Shown here one piece after another: positions 33,683 through 43,106 of a stretch of 62,788 bases of DNA. The notes beneath the pieces are model-generated. The model worked only from the letters and a program-made list of their open reading frames with translations, made no database searches and was not told the DNA's origin. The position numbers were made by a program, and so were the translations under genes. Within the stretch, counting starts at the first letter, position 1, and every line of letters starts with the position of its first letter. This DNA is from JBMNCQ01 sp049366715 (GTDB taxonomy: Bacteria; Bacillota; Peptococcia; Peptococcales; BICA1-8): contig JBMNCQ010000006.1 in the NCBI GenBank assembly GCA_049366715.1, positions 1-62,788 of the forward strand. Direction: 5' to 3'.

Positions 33683-33757
33683 AAAAGTGACATCAGGGGA
33701 CTGGGATATTGTATACGGGCCAGGGACGGTAATAAGAAGGATATCTGGCAGGTATGA

Positions 33758-33877
33758 CGGGCCGAGGTAATAGTAGTAGACCCTGAGACTATAGCGGAGG
33801 TTAAGCCTGAGCGGTAATACATGTATCCTGCAACCCGGCTACATTGGTCCGGAATTTGAAGCGCGTAATAGGAATGC
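33758..33877 (+). pseudogene. Fragment of an RNA m5U methyltransferase (RumA/RlmD-like) gene
   Basis: With one frameshift the DNA reads RAEVIVVDPETIAEVKPER and then VIHVSCNPATLVRNLKRVI. This matches the motif region of 23S rRNA uracil-C5 methyltransferases, whose consensus is VVVDPPR...PxRIVYVSCNPATLARDL with the catalytic Cys in SCNPAT. Only about 40 codons remain. The fragment lies in the roughly 380-bp spacer between the terminator and the IS1634-type element. Just before it, 33706-33750 resembles the dispersed phrase seen at 20156 and 23541. Confidence 0.6.
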
Positions 33878-34060
33878 AAAGGAAAGATACGTAGAAATCC
33901 TGAGTTTTCAACACTTTGCGAGATTTACTACTTTCACAACAGATGGCCGGGATTTCAGAAATAAGAAATTGAGAAATAAAATTGATGTTTCGGTTGTATT
34001 GGACATGGAGTGTGTAGACATGTCAATATTACGCTATGTGAAGCAATTTTAAGACCGGTA

Positions 34061-36007
34061 TTAAGGTCTTGAAGCTTTACTTATTGCAAAATACGCATAA
34101 ATATATATTAGATACTGTTTAAGAGTGTTAAGAATGGAGTGTATGAATATGTTGATAATCATTCCTATATGTTTTATAGTTCTATTTTGGACAGTTGTTA
34201 GAAAGAAAAAGTCTGGGAACCCGTATAAACAGGGCATTCCAGACTTCTTTAATGGTGTACTTTTTTTATTTTTTGTATCCTTTAAAAATTTTTTCATCTG
34301 TTTTGTAGTTATTATCTGATAATCCGTGCGGAAACCAAATGCTTCATGAAGTACATCAGTAAAATCTGTTCTGGTGTAAGTAGGAATGTATCCTTCACCG
34401 GGAGCGGAATAAAAGTTCATGCCCCGGAGCTGACTAATAATTTCAGTGCATGTGAATTTTTCTTTTAATCTTTTTTCTAAATATCTGTAGAGAGTCAGTG
34501 CTAAAAAGCAGGTGGTAAAGTGAGCTTTGATTCTATCATCTCTGCTAAGATATACAGGTCTTGCTCTAAAATCCGTTTTCAACAGTCGAAAGCATTCTTC
34601 CATTTTCCAGCGGCTGTGATTTATCTTTGTGATGGAAGGAGCATCATCTTCAAGATTGGCACAGACTGCGTGAAAACCATCATAAGCTTCTTCATTAAAA
34701 ATGATATCCTCATTAATGTTGTAAACTTCCTTTTCTGCAATTTCGCCGTCGTTCGTAACATTTATCTTGGTAATAAAGCGTTTAGAATCATTCTGATGAT
34801 GCTTTTTTAGTGAGGAAGGTCTTGATTCAATCAGCTTTGAAGCACGTTCTATTTGTCTGCTGCGGATATATCTCTGATACTCTTTATACTTTAAAGAATA
34901 AGTAACAATCAGCTTTTGCTCCAGGCCATCTTCTTTTAGCCAGCGTTTTTTGTAGAAAATACAGTCCTTGTACTTTTCTTTCAATTCTTCTGTTTCCTCT
35001 ATCTTGGCAATATCAAACTTTCCTTGTACGCCATCCAGAGACCAGCCGTCCGTTGCCAGAACCCAAGTTTTTAGATGTTTTTTCAGTTTTTTGATGGACT
35101 GGGTGGTTATAAATGCCTGTTCACCCTTGTTGTTAAATTTACGGTTGGCTGTAAAAGATAATCCGGCATCAGTACATACGACAAATTTAGCCAGTGAGAA
35201 GTCAGCAAGTATTTTTTGTTCCAATGGTTGTAGTGTTAGCTGCTCATTGATATTGCCGCTGTGGATACTAAAGGCAAGAGGGATTCCCTCCCCATCCATA
35301 AACAACCCCATTTCCACAATCGGGTTAGGCCTGTTTTCCTTAGAAGGCCCATACTGTTTGTCCCCCTCCTCCTGTTCAATTTCGAAATAGTAGTTGGTAC
35401 AGTCGTAGTAAAGAATCTTGTCGTTGCGTTTTGAAACAGCGAGCCTGTTTTTGTAAAGCTCTGCTTGTATAAAATCCGATTCCCTGGCACTTACCTCAAG
35501 GGCGCGGTAAATGTGTTGTATTTCAAAATCGGGTTGTTCTATAAGCGTTTTGGATAGCTGGTGGGTGTTTAGCTTCGAGGAAGGGAAGAGAATTCTTCCA
35601 TAAATCAGTCTTGAAAGAATAGAATCAAAATTGAAGGAAAACTTATACCTGTCAGAAATATTACTGCAAATCTTATGTAGCTTTAAATCATGATACAACT
35701 GCCGGAGAAAGAGATATCCTCCATTATAGGATTGCTGCTCTCCTTTGTTAATGAGTTTAGACTGTCTAAGTTTGATAATGAACTGTCGGTTTTCTTCCTT
35801 TCCTTTCCTTTCCTTTTCTTTTTTATTTAGTTCTTCAATATAACTTTTCGCCCATACATACGGATCTTGCCCATTAAGCTTTTCGCGAAGTTCCTCTTCT
35901 GTCCCAAGCTTTTCAACAGTGATGGTACGTTCTTTTTTATCTACATAAACAGTTTTAGTAACATAAAGAGAGGCTGAATTTTTTGAACGCGATACTTTCA
36001 AATGCAT
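34061..36007 (-). CDS. IS1634-family transposase (DDE)
   Basis: The 648-aa protein is an IS4-superfamily transposase of the IS1634 group. It has an N-terminal region with GYLFLRQLYHDLKL, YYDCTNYYFEIEQEEGDKQYG (first Asp) and GLFMDGEGIPLAFSIHSGN. VVCTDAGLSFTANRKF (second Asp) and HSRWKMEECFRLLKTDFRARPVY (Glu, Y2-R-E-type box) complete it. The frame is open over the full length, so it may be active. The last roughly 70 residues are hydrophobic and unlike the family, suggesting that the original stop was lost and the frame now runs into the left end. Confidence 0.85.
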   Translation of the reverse strand: MHLKVSRSKNSASLYVTKTVYVDKKERTITVEKLGTEEELREKLNGQDPYVWAKSYIEELNKKEKERKGKEENRQFIIKLRQSKLINKGEQQSYNGGYLFLRQLYHDLKLHKICSNISDRYKFSFNFDSILSRLIYGRILFPSSKLNTHQLSKTLIEQPDFEIQHIYRALEVSARESDFIQAELYKNRLAVSKRNDKILYYDCTNYYFEIEQEEGDKQYGPSKENRPNPIVEMGLFMDGEGIPLAFSIHSGNINEQLTLQPLEQKILADFSLAKFVVCTDAGLSFTANRKFNNKGEQAFITTQSIKKLKKHLKTWVLATDGWSLDGVQGKFDIAKIEETEELKEKYKDCIFYKKRWLKEDGLEQKLIVTYSLKYKEYQRYIRSRQIERASKLIESRPSSLKKHHQNDSKRFITKINVTNDGEIAEKEVYNINEDIIFNEEAYDGFHAVCANLEDDAPSITKINHSRWKMEECFRLLKTDFRARPVYLSRDDRIKAHFTTCFLALTLYRYLEKRLKEKFTCTEIISQLRGMNFYSAPGEGYIPTYTRTDFTDVLHEAFGFRTDYQIITTKQMKKFLKDTKNKKSTPLKKSGMPCLYGFPDFFFLTTVQNRTIKHIGMIINIFIHSILNTLKQYLIYIYAYFAISKASRP

Positions 36008-36110
36008 AATAGAAACCCTCCCAACTCCTTATATTATGACATCACGTCATATCACGCAATATTGTAGTGTGGATTTTGACAAAAAATAAGCTTATATCAA
36101 GGCTTCCGGC
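34061..36110 (-). mobile_element. IS1634-family insertion sequence (ends approximate)
   Basis: A single transposase gene fills the element. Candidate imperfect terminal repeats are CTTGAAGCTTTACTTATTGC near 34069-34090 and, inverted, CTTGATATAAGCTTATTTTTTG near 36080-36105. I could not define the exact ends or a target-site duplication. Right-hand flanking DNA to 37115 is AT-rich and apparently decayed. Confidence 0.55.
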
Positions 36111-37187
36111 GATTTTTACATTATGTGACTGTCAAAGACCCGAGTTACCATAGCAGCCGATATTGAAAAATTATACATTTGTAAAATATATGATAGTAAG
36201 GCACCAAATTAAAAAATATTTACAAAGACCAGTGTTTTTTTTAATACAGTATGATATACTTTATTTAAAGGTATACGGTATACCACGTTTATTAAAACAC
36301 GAAAATCAAAAACAAAACAAACAGGAACATACAAAGATAAGGCGAAGATCCCATCTTTTTTATATTCCCAGAATGTTTCTCAGAGGATGGTGGTGTGGAA
36401 GTGCGAAAAGAAATTCAGAATAAACAGAATTGAGTTAATTTTTGTACATTGATGAAGATGTTAAATTGTGCTCGTGTTTTATGATGCATCTATAGCAACA
36501 TTGGTTGAGGAAAAGTGGCTATTCTGTGATTTCCTATTGCTAGAAATGGTGTGTTTGCAGCTCTTCTAGGAACCTCATATGAGTGTGTTATAACCTTTAA
36601 TGATAGAGTTAAGCAAAATAAAATACTAAATAAATTCTTTGTACATATAGTTTCTGAAACTGAAGCCAGTTTATAGTGGATAGTTAATACGTACAGTAAG
36701 AAATTTGAGCTTTGAGAGTAGATACAATTTATATTGAAAATCAGAGGACGGAAAAAAGTTGTGCATTTATTTACAGTTTAAAATTAGAACGGTTATAAGA
36801 ATATATTGGAAGATAAAAACTGCCGTATTGCTAGGCAAAATACTAATTTCTTAGTTATAGCTCAATGTTATGCTTGATCACAGCCAGACTTTGATGGGGC
36901 ACTGCGTTTGTGTTAATTCATGCCGGAGATATTGTCGATTGTGATGATTCCAGGATTTTATTGATGAAAAAAAGTCACTTTACGAAGATAGCTTCTGTTT
37001 CTGTATTGATGATTAATAATGAAGGATTTACTTGAAAGTGTGTTCGTGCATGCTATGGAAGAGACAGTTGTTAGTATAATAATATCCCCGGTATGTATTA
37101 GTGCCGGAGTATTGCTCAAGTACTGAAAGTACTGTGGGAGAAATGTTTATAAGTATCTAGCAAGTATCCAAAAATAAAGTATTGGAC
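36111..37187. other. AT-rich region with decayed coding traces
   Basis: No intact gene. An 86-codon frame at 36163-36423 lacks a ribosome binding site. Traces such as FAALLGTSYECVITFNDRV and NKFFVHIVSETEASL (about 36545-36675), separated by stops, suggest an old gene I cannot name. Confidence 0.35.
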
Positions 37188-38098
37188 TGTCAACACTAAA
37201 TTAGACAACTTTTTTAAGGTTATGTAATTTATACTCTTTAGGATCAAATAACCCGGGGTTGAATGAGTCCTAATATTATTAAACCAATTAACATAATCCG
37301 CTAGCATTATCTCCAGGTGATCTAAGCTATCAAAATGGTAGTTTTTCATAAACTCAGTTTTAAATATTTTGAAGGTTGCTTCTGCTACAGCATTGTCATA
37401 GGGGCAGCCCTTCATACTTAAAGTCCGTTTGATTTTAAATGTTCTTAATACTTCATCTATGATTTTATTTTTAAATTCATTGCCTCTGTCCGTATGAAAT
37501 AAAGTAATGTCATGTCATGTCATCAAGTCTGGTCCTTACGCCTGCAAAGGCTTTATAAACAAGATTAGCGTCTTTATTAGCGCCAGCACTATAGCCTATT
37601 ATTTCTCGGTTAAAGAGGTCAACTAATAAACATACATAGTTCCATTTACTACCAAATCTAACATAGGTTAAATCACTTACTACTACTGCGTATGGTTTTT
37701 TGGTATTAAACTCTCTGTTTAGTTCGTTTGCGATTTTTCCTTCATTACATTTAGCTACATGGGGCTTATACTGCGCTACTCTGTAGTTTGATACTAGCCA
37801 TTTTCTTCCATTATTTTGCCCATTTTTCTTCTTGAGATTATATAGCCTATTTTTTTGAGTTCTATCTTTATTTTTCGGGCGCCATAATTATTTCTAACTA
37901 GCTTTAAATATATCAATAACTCTAGGAGTTATTTCATCTTTTGTTTCTTTGGTTTAAGACTCATAATAATAAGTGCTTCTTGGGACTTGTAGGACGAGGC
38001 ACATTGCTGATACAGAGTATTTGTGGGCATTGCTTTTAATCACATTTACTTTCCTCCTAAGATCAGCACCTCTTGCTTTAAAATATCATTTTCCATCT
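37116..38098 (-). pseudogene. IS3-family OrfB transposase, frameshifted
   Basis: The C-terminal part is still readable: MKGCPYDNAVAEATFKIFKTEF, then LADYVNWFNNIRTHSTPGYL. This is the end of the IS3 rve-type integrase domain, including the catalytic Glu region (NAVAEA.F). Upstream pieces (37500-37900) encode matching fragments in shifted frames, for example around 37640-37700 for the DLTYVR-type region. The remaining frame reads out past the left inverted repeat. Not functional. Confidence 0.75.
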
Positions 38099-38390
38099 TT
38101 AATTTTGGTTTTCTTTTCTAAGTTTTATTAGCTTATTTTCCTCTTCAGTTCGGTTGTCTTTTGCCAGTAGTCTTGCTTCTTTTAATCCATGTATTAAAAG
38201 CTGTTGGGTTAAATCGTATTCATCAATAATTTGTTTTCTAGGTTTACCGCTTTCGTAGAGCTTTACCATTTGTTCTTTGAATTCATCGGTATAGGTTCTT
38301 CTTTGTCTTTTAGCCATGTAAAATGTCTCCTTTACTAATTACTAATTTACATGACCTTATTTTTATTGTCCAGTTAAGTGTAACTTATCC
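37188..38390 (-). mobile_element. Decayed IS3-family element
   Basis: About 1.2 kb bounded by imperfect inverted repeats. The left end reads ACACTAAATTAGACAA...TTTTAAGG (37194-37220). The right end, inverted, reads ACACTTAACTGGACAATAAAAATAAGG (38354-38383). OrfA is intact, whereas OrfB is broken by frameshifts. One break lies by the short GTCAT tandem at 37503-37520. Confidence 0.75.
38099..38317 (-). CDS. IS3-family OrfA (helix-turn-helix)
   Basis: The 72-aa protein, MAKRQRRTYTDEFKEQMVKLYESGKPRKQIIDEYDL, is the DNA-binding OrfA of IS3 elements. The ribosome binding site AAAGGAGAC precedes the ATG. In intact relatives OrfA and OrfB are fused by a -1 frameshift near the A-rich end of orfA; OrfB is broken here, so OrfA has no partner in this copy. 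Confidence 0.8.
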   Translation of the reverse strand: MAKRQRRTYTDEFKEQMVKLYESGKPRKQIIDEYDLTQQLLIHGLKEARLLAKDNRTEEENKLIKLRKENQN

Positions 38391-38757
38391 ATATTAGATT
38401 TAGTCTACGGGAAGTTGTTACCGCAATTTTGAAATTAAATCAATTTGATATTATCAGTAAAGGCGGTGAAATAAATGGTGAAGAGCAGGCTTGCAGGCTG
38501 TTATAGCAAAGTCATTTGTTCATATTTCTTTCCGTAAATGTATGTAGGTATTAATAGACTACTTACAAGATACTGAAGATCGGTGGTGATATCCTCAAAA
38601 TAAATTTTAATAAAAGGAAAATTCAGACCTTAAAGCAAAGCCAATTAGCTTTAAATTGGAACCATTACCTGACTTTTTGTTAGAGTATGTAAGACTTAAA
38701 AGAGTTAAATTCTAATCTTTAAGGTATCATGTCAAATAACTAAGGAGGTTGAAAATT
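38391..38757. other. Spacer ahead of the ferredoxin-domain gene
   Basis: No gene recognised. AT-rich. A promoter for the following operon is expected here, but I cannot pick a convincing -35/-10 pair. Confidence 0.3.
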
Positions 38758-39495
38758 TTGATAATTATTGATAAGGATCTATGCACAGGGTGTGGCATTT
38801 GTATACCCTATTGTACAGTCAAAGCTTTAAACCTTGATGAGGAGAATAATTTGGTAGTTGTCAATGCTAGTAGATGTACTGATTGTTGGGGTTGTATTGG
38901 AAATAAAGTTTGCCCGCAAGAGGCAATCAAGCCTGGTCCACAGGAAAATTTCAGGGACATTTTTAGACACTATATGAGTGATCCTAATGCCGCTACAGGT
39001 ACAGGGTTAAAAGGAAGAGGAACCGAAGAAGCAAAAACCAATGATGTAACAGGTCGATTTAAAAGAGGAAGAGTTGGCTTTGCCATTGATATGGGGCGCC
39101 CAGGTGTGGGAGTATATCTACGTGATGTCGAAAAGGTAGCAAAAACTGTGGTAGGTGCAGGCTTAGCACTGGAGGACTCAGAAAAAAATCCTTTGGGAGC
39201 TATAATGAATTTAAAAACAGGAGAAATAAAGTCTGAATTTTTAGACGAGTTTCTTTTATCAATAATTATAGAAGGAAACTGTGATGTAGAGAATATGGAA
39301 AATGCTTTAAAAGCATTAAAAAAAGTAGAAAATGAAATAGATACAGTATTCTCTTTAGGTCTGGTATTAAGAACTGATGATAATGGTGAAGTTCATTGGC
39401 CCCAATGGTTAGAGGTTTTAGATAGAGTTGGTGTTGACAGACCATACCGTGGAAAAGTTAATGTGGGTTTAGGCAGGCCCTTAAGTACAGATTAA
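38758..39495 (+). CDS. Two-cluster ferredoxin domain fused to an unknown domain
   Basis: The TTG at 38758 lies nine bases after AAGGAGG and is preferred to the TTG at 38749, which abuts it. The 245-aa protein begins with two 4Fe-4S motifs (CTGCGICIPYC and CTDCWGCIGNKVCPQEAI). An unfamiliar domain of about 170 residues follows, with GRVGFAIDMGRPGVGVYLRDVEKVAK and VHWPQWLEVLDRVGVDRPYRGKVNVGLGRP. I do not recognise this domain. Before the IS110-type insertion this gene was probably next to the 209-aa gene at 41284 and upstream of the TTT transporter. That suggests a redox enzyme acting on the imported acid. Confidence 0.7.
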   Translation: MIIIDKDLCTGCGICIPYCTVKALNLDEENNLVVVNASRCTDCWGCIGNKVCPQEAIKPGPQENFRDIFRHYMSDPNAATGTGLKGRGTEEAKTNDVTGRFKRGRVGFAIDMGRPGVGVYLRDVEKVAKTVVGAGLALEDSEKNPLGAIMNLKTGEIKSEFLDEFLLSIIIEGNCDVENMENALKALKKVENEIDTVFSLGLVLRTDDNGEVHWPQWLEVLDRVGVDRPYRGKVNVGLGRPLSTD

Positions 39496-39540
39496 AGCAT
39501 TCCTGTAATGAATGAAAATGATCATTGAGGAATAAACAAC

Positions 39541-39599
39541 CCCCTGCTATGATTTATGTGTGCCTGACAAACGCACAAAAATCATAGAAAATCAGGGGG
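39541..39599 (+). promoter_or_regulatory. Hairpin that buries the transposase ribosome binding site
   Basis: CCCCTG-CTATGATTT (39541-39555) pairs with AAATCATAG-aaaat-CAGGGG (39579-39598), with further GTGTGC/GCACA pairing in between. The 3' arm is the GGGGGA ribosome binding site of the transposase (ATG at 39610). Transcripts entering from outside would fold and mask it, a known way for insertion sequences to prevent impinging expression. Confidence 0.65.
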
Positions 39600-39609
39600 A
39601 TGTAAGCAG

Positions 39610-40895
39610 ATGAAGAACCGTAACAATCAAAAATTAGAAGCAATAACACCAAAAACACTGATAGTGGGAGTAGATATCGCAAAAGAAACACAGTGGGCCC
39701 GGTTCATAGATTATCGCGGTATAGAATTGGGAAAAGCCCTAAAATTCCGAAACGATAAAAGCGGCTTCGAAACTATCTTAGCAAGCATCGAAACAATTTG
39801 CAAGAATAAAAGACTTGACAATGTAATCGTAGGAATGGAACCCACAGGGCACTACTGGAAACCGCTGGCCAACTATCTGTTGATGCATGAAGTAAAAGTA
39901 GTCATGGTTAATCCCTACCACACCAAAAAAGCCAAAGAGCTGGACGACAACAGCCAGACCAAGAGTGATAAGAAAGATGCGCTAACCATAGCAAAACTCA
40001 TACGTGACGGCAGGTATTACGAAGTATATATGCCCCAGGATATATTCGCAGAACTAAGAGTATTGACAAACGCCAGACTCAGCCTGAAGAAGCGGCATAA
40101 CGCCTTAAAAAATACGATAACAGCAGTAATGGATGAATACTTTCCTGAAATAAAAATTGTATTCAAGAATTACTTAAACGGAAAAGCGTCCTTGCAGATA
40201 CTAAAGACCTGTCCATTCCCTTCGCTGATACTAGAATTAGGAGTTGAGGGAGTACTTGCCGAGATAAAAAAAGCAGTCAAAAAGACAGTAGGTAGGAAAA
40301 AGGCGCAGCAGCTTGTAGAAACAGCCCAAAAGTCCATAGGCGTGAGTTATGGAACAGCGTCGTCAAAATTGAAATTAGAGTTAATGATAGAGGAACTGGA
40401 ATTAATAACAAAGCAGCTCGAACAAGTAGAAAGCACAATAGAACAGGCCCTGGCAGAGACAGGGATCAGCGGAATAATACTTGGAATCCCCGGCATAGGC
40501 GTAGTCACCGCAGCAAGTTTTTTAGGGGAGGCGATCCGCTGAGATTTGACCATCCGCGTCAGATAAGCAAAATGGCCGGGTACAACCTCGTTGAAGACAG
40601 CTCCGGCAAGAGTAAAAGCACAACAGCAATCTCCAAGCGCGGAAGAAAAAACTTGAGGAGTATTTTATACCGGATGGCCATGACGATGGTTGCGGTAAAC
40701 AAAGAAATGAAAGAACTTTACCAATACCTGAAAACGCGCGAAACCAATCCGCTTAAGAAGAAGCAAGCACTTGTTGTTATTTCCAAAAAAATAATAACAG
40801 TAATATACAATCTGGTAAAAAAGCAGACAGAATACAAGGCAGAATTAGTGCTTGGGGAATATAGAAAGAACCAAATTGGCAGTCAAGCTGCTTAA
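39610..40895 (+). pseudogene. IS110-family transposase, single frameshift
   Basis: Codons from 39610 to 40542 give the N-terminal RuvC-like DEDD domain: VGVDIAKETQWARFID, NVIVGMEPTGHYWKPLANYL, VNPYHTKKAKELDDNSQTKSDKKDALTIAKLI. They continue to the helix-hairpin-helix GIPGIGVVTAASFLGE. The frame then shifts near 40530-40540, and the second frame continues GDPLRFDHPRQISKMAGYNLVEDSSGKSKS..ISKRGRKNLRSILY to 40895, with the catalytic Ser of the Tnp20 domain. Restoring one base would join them. Unless the shift is programmed or a sequencing error, this copy makes no full transposase. Confidence 0.82.
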
Positions 40896-41165
40896 GCCTA
40901 AATGGGACTTAAGCAGCCCATAACAAGGGTTTTGGTTACGTACTGGATGTCAAGGGTAATAAACGGCTGCGCCGCCCTTGACATCCGATAAGGCAAGTAC
41001 CTATGGCGTAGCAAAGCAAGAAACATGAAACACGCCGATAAAGCGGAGATAAGGAGAACTCCTCCATTAGGGCATGACCCAGTATTAAAGCTTAAAAGCT
41101 ATCTCCGCTTTTATCCATAAACAGAACGAAGGAATGTAAGGGCATGGACCCAGTGAGTTATGATA
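40896..41165 (+). ncRNA. Candidate IS110/IS1111 guide RNA (bridge RNA/seekRNA)
   Basis: The non-coding 3' end folds strongly by eye. GGATGTCAAGGG (40945-40956) pairs with CCCTTGACATCC (40975-40986) around an inner CGGC-TGC-GCCG. GATAAAGCGGAGATA (41037-41051) pairs with TATCTCCGCTTTTATC (41100-41115) with one bulge, enclosing AGGAGAACTCCT. The phrase AGGGCATGACCCAGT (41069-41083) recurs as AGGGCATGGACCCAGT (41139-41154). Paired stems with loops carrying related words are what guide RNAs of this IS family show. No experimental or covariance support is available. Confidence 0.55.
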
Positions 41166-41283
41166 GGGTGAGTTTTGGATAGTACCGGCGAAAGTCATGT
41201 AAAATATGGGTTTTAAGAAAATAATGCGATTGACGGAGCAATCCGTTGATATATTTCAAAAATTGAGATAGGAGGAGATTAAG

Positions 41284-41913
41284 ATGACGCATAGCTTACA
41301 TAGACAAGGAACAGTTGCTTCTTTACGAAATGACTTTGTTTTTTTATGGGATCCGGCTAAGGGATTAAACGACAAAGATATTGCTGAAAAAGCGTTAGAG
41401 GTTATCAAAGCCGCTGTAGATGCTGGATGTATTAACTGGGCTGATCGTAATCAAGATGGTGGCGGTGTCCTCAATCGCGATATTGAAAGTATCAAAACAA
41501 ATCTTAATAATAAAACACATCTGCGTGGGGTTTTTAGTTCTAAGGAAAATATAACAAATTTTCTTAAAACTCTTAAAGAAAAGGATCTTGGTATATCACT
41601 AGTTATGAGTGGACTTCTTGATGAAGTAATAGATGCGTGTAAAGAAGCAAATTTAGTACCACATACAATCAACTTTTCAACAGGGGTATGGGGCAAAAAA
41701 GAACTTTTGGCCCCTGAGGATATCTTGGCTATTACTACCATGTGCGGACATCATATAATTTCACCGGAAATTGTCCAAGAACTTCTAAAGAAAGTTCGTA
41801 GTGGTACGAAAACAGCAGAAGAAGCAGCAATGGAGTTAGGAAAACTTTGTCCTTGTGGTCTTTTCAATCATGTGCGCGGTGCTCAACTACTACAAGAATT
41901 GGCTACTAAATAA
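41284..41913 (+). CDS. Unknown 209-aa protein of the TTT operon
   Basis: ATG after TAGGAGGAGATTAAG. The protein is soluble, with no signal peptide. It contains DFVFLWDPAKGLND, CINWADRNQDGGGVL, SLVMSGLLDEVIDACKEANLVPHTINFSTGVWG, TMCGHHIIS and, near the end, KLCPCGLFNHVRGAQLL. The conserved-looking Cys/His groups (MCGHH, CPCG..NH) suggest a metal or Fe-S site. I do not recognise the family. It is followed after 90 bp by the TctC gene and preceded, across the IS, by the ferredoxin-domain gene. A joint role in modifying the TTT substrate is inferred. Confidence 0.65.
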   Translation: MTHSLHRQGTVASLRNDFVFLWDPAKGLNDKDIAEKALEVIKAAVDAGCINWADRNQDGGGVLNRDIESIKTNLNNKTHLRGVFSSKENITNFLKTLKEKDLGISLVMSGLLDEVIDACKEANLVPHTINFSTGVWGKKELLAPEDILAITTMCGHHIISPEIVQELLKKVRSGTKTAEEAAMELGKLCPCGLFNHVRGAQLLQELATK

Positions 41914-42003
41914 GTCATATATTATTAAAAGAAGGTAAGAAAGGAGGATTGGGCAAATTTTTGCGATTTTTTCAAAATATATATTAGAAGGGAGTTTTTA
42001 TAG

Positions 42004-43008
42004 GTGAAGAGATTAAATTCTAAAATTTTGTTAGCTTTAATCTTATTATTGGTTATTAGCTTGGTTGGTTGTGGAAATCAACAACCCGCTCCGCCTACAA
42101 GTCCGGCGGAAGAAAATACTGAAGCACCAGAAATCAACTTCCCGGAAAGAACTGTTACAATTACAACTTGGTCTAGTCCTGGTGGTGGTGGCGATGTTGT
42201 CGGACGTGCCCTAGCAGGAATTATCAATCAAAATAAACTGTTGCCTCAAAATATGCTGGTTGAAAACCGTCCTGGAGCTGGACACATAAATGCTATTAAC
42301 TATGTAGCTAAGGCCAAGCCCGATGGCTATAATTTACTTTTTGTAACCCGAAATTTAATTCTATCCCCTTATGCCCAAGATAGAATAGACCTTAATTACG
42401 AAGCATTCGAACCTGTAATTGGTCTTACTAAAGAGGGATTCATGATCATAACACAAGGTAATGCCCGTTGGGATTCCTTAGAGGAATTATTAGATGAAGC
42501 GAAGGAGAATCCGAACACCATTACCTGGGGTGGCGGAGGTCATTCCGATAAAATGGTTTGTGACCAGTTACAAGAATTGACGGGTGCTCAATTTAAGTAT
42601 GTTCAGTTTGAAGGAGGAGGAGAACAAACAACAGCTGCTGTTGGTGGTCATGTTGATATTATTACTTGTGGACCGCCAGAAACAATTACTTTTCTTGAGG
42701 CAGGTCAATTAAAATATCTGGCAAATGTAGGCGAACGTTCTGCCCTATTCCCCGACGTTCCCGGCACTACCGAATTAGGTTATAATATTGGCTCACAGGA
42801 TAACTGGCGCGGTATTGTTGCTCCAAAAGGTACACCGAAAGAAGTAATCGAGGTTCTTTATGAAGCATTTAACAAAGCCTTAGAGTATCCCGAGTGGGAG
42901 ACTTTCCTTAAAAATAATGCTCAAGAAGATATGCGTATGAGACCAGAAGATTTTTGGAAAATTGTCATTGAGGATGATGGTCCTAGCAGAAAGTTTTTTG
43001 GTATGTAA
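42004..43008 (+). CDS. TTT transporter solute-binding lipoprotein (TctC/Bug family)
   Basis: GTG start at 42004. Lipoprotein signal with lipobox LVGC (about residue 23), Pro-rich linker, then the Bug fold: VTITTWSSPGGGGDVVGRALAGIIN, VENRPGAGHINAINYVAKAKPDGYNLLFV, FPDVPGTTELGYNI and IVAPKGTPKEVIEVLYEAF. The binding protein captures a carboxylic acid outside the cell for the TctAB permease. It heads TctC-B-A. Confidence 0.92.
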   Translation: MKRLNSKILLALILLLVISLVGCGNQQPAPPTSPAEENTEAPEINFPERTVTITTWSSPGGGGDVVGRALAGIINQNKLLPQNMLVENRPGAGHINAINYVAKAKPDGYNLLFVTRNLILSPYAQDRIDLNYEAFEPVIGLTKEGFMIITQGNARWDSLEELLDEAKENPNTITWGGGGHSDKMVCDQLQELTGAQFKYVQFEGGGEQTTAAVGGHVDIITCGPPETITFLEAGQLKYLANVGERSALFPDVPGTTELGYNIGSQDNWRGIVAPKGTPKEVIEVLYEAFNKALEYPEWETFLKNNAQEDMRMRPEDFWKIVIEDDGPSRKFFGM

Positions 43009-43106
43009 TATGTATTTTGATTACTAGATTAATAAACAAGGGTCCTGTGTCATATCAGGCCCTTGTTTTAAAAAAAGTTGGTATTAGACTTCGGGAGGTG
43101 AATGTA

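Larger units (their letters stand above)
39500..41240 (+). mobile_element. IS110/IS1111-family insertion sequence (ends approximate)
   Basis: The element comprises a long hairpin ahead of the transposase, a DEDD transposase gene broken by one frameshift, and about 300 bases of structured non-coding DNA after it. A long 3' non-coding end is the arrangement of the IS1111 subgroup, whose transposases are guided by an RNA made from that region. No target duplication is expected for this family, and I could not fix the exact boundaries. Confidence 0.75.

Noticed and set aside
36163..36423. 86-codon frame in the AT-rich region
   Set aside because: No ribosome binding site, odd composition, and surrounded by decayed sequence.
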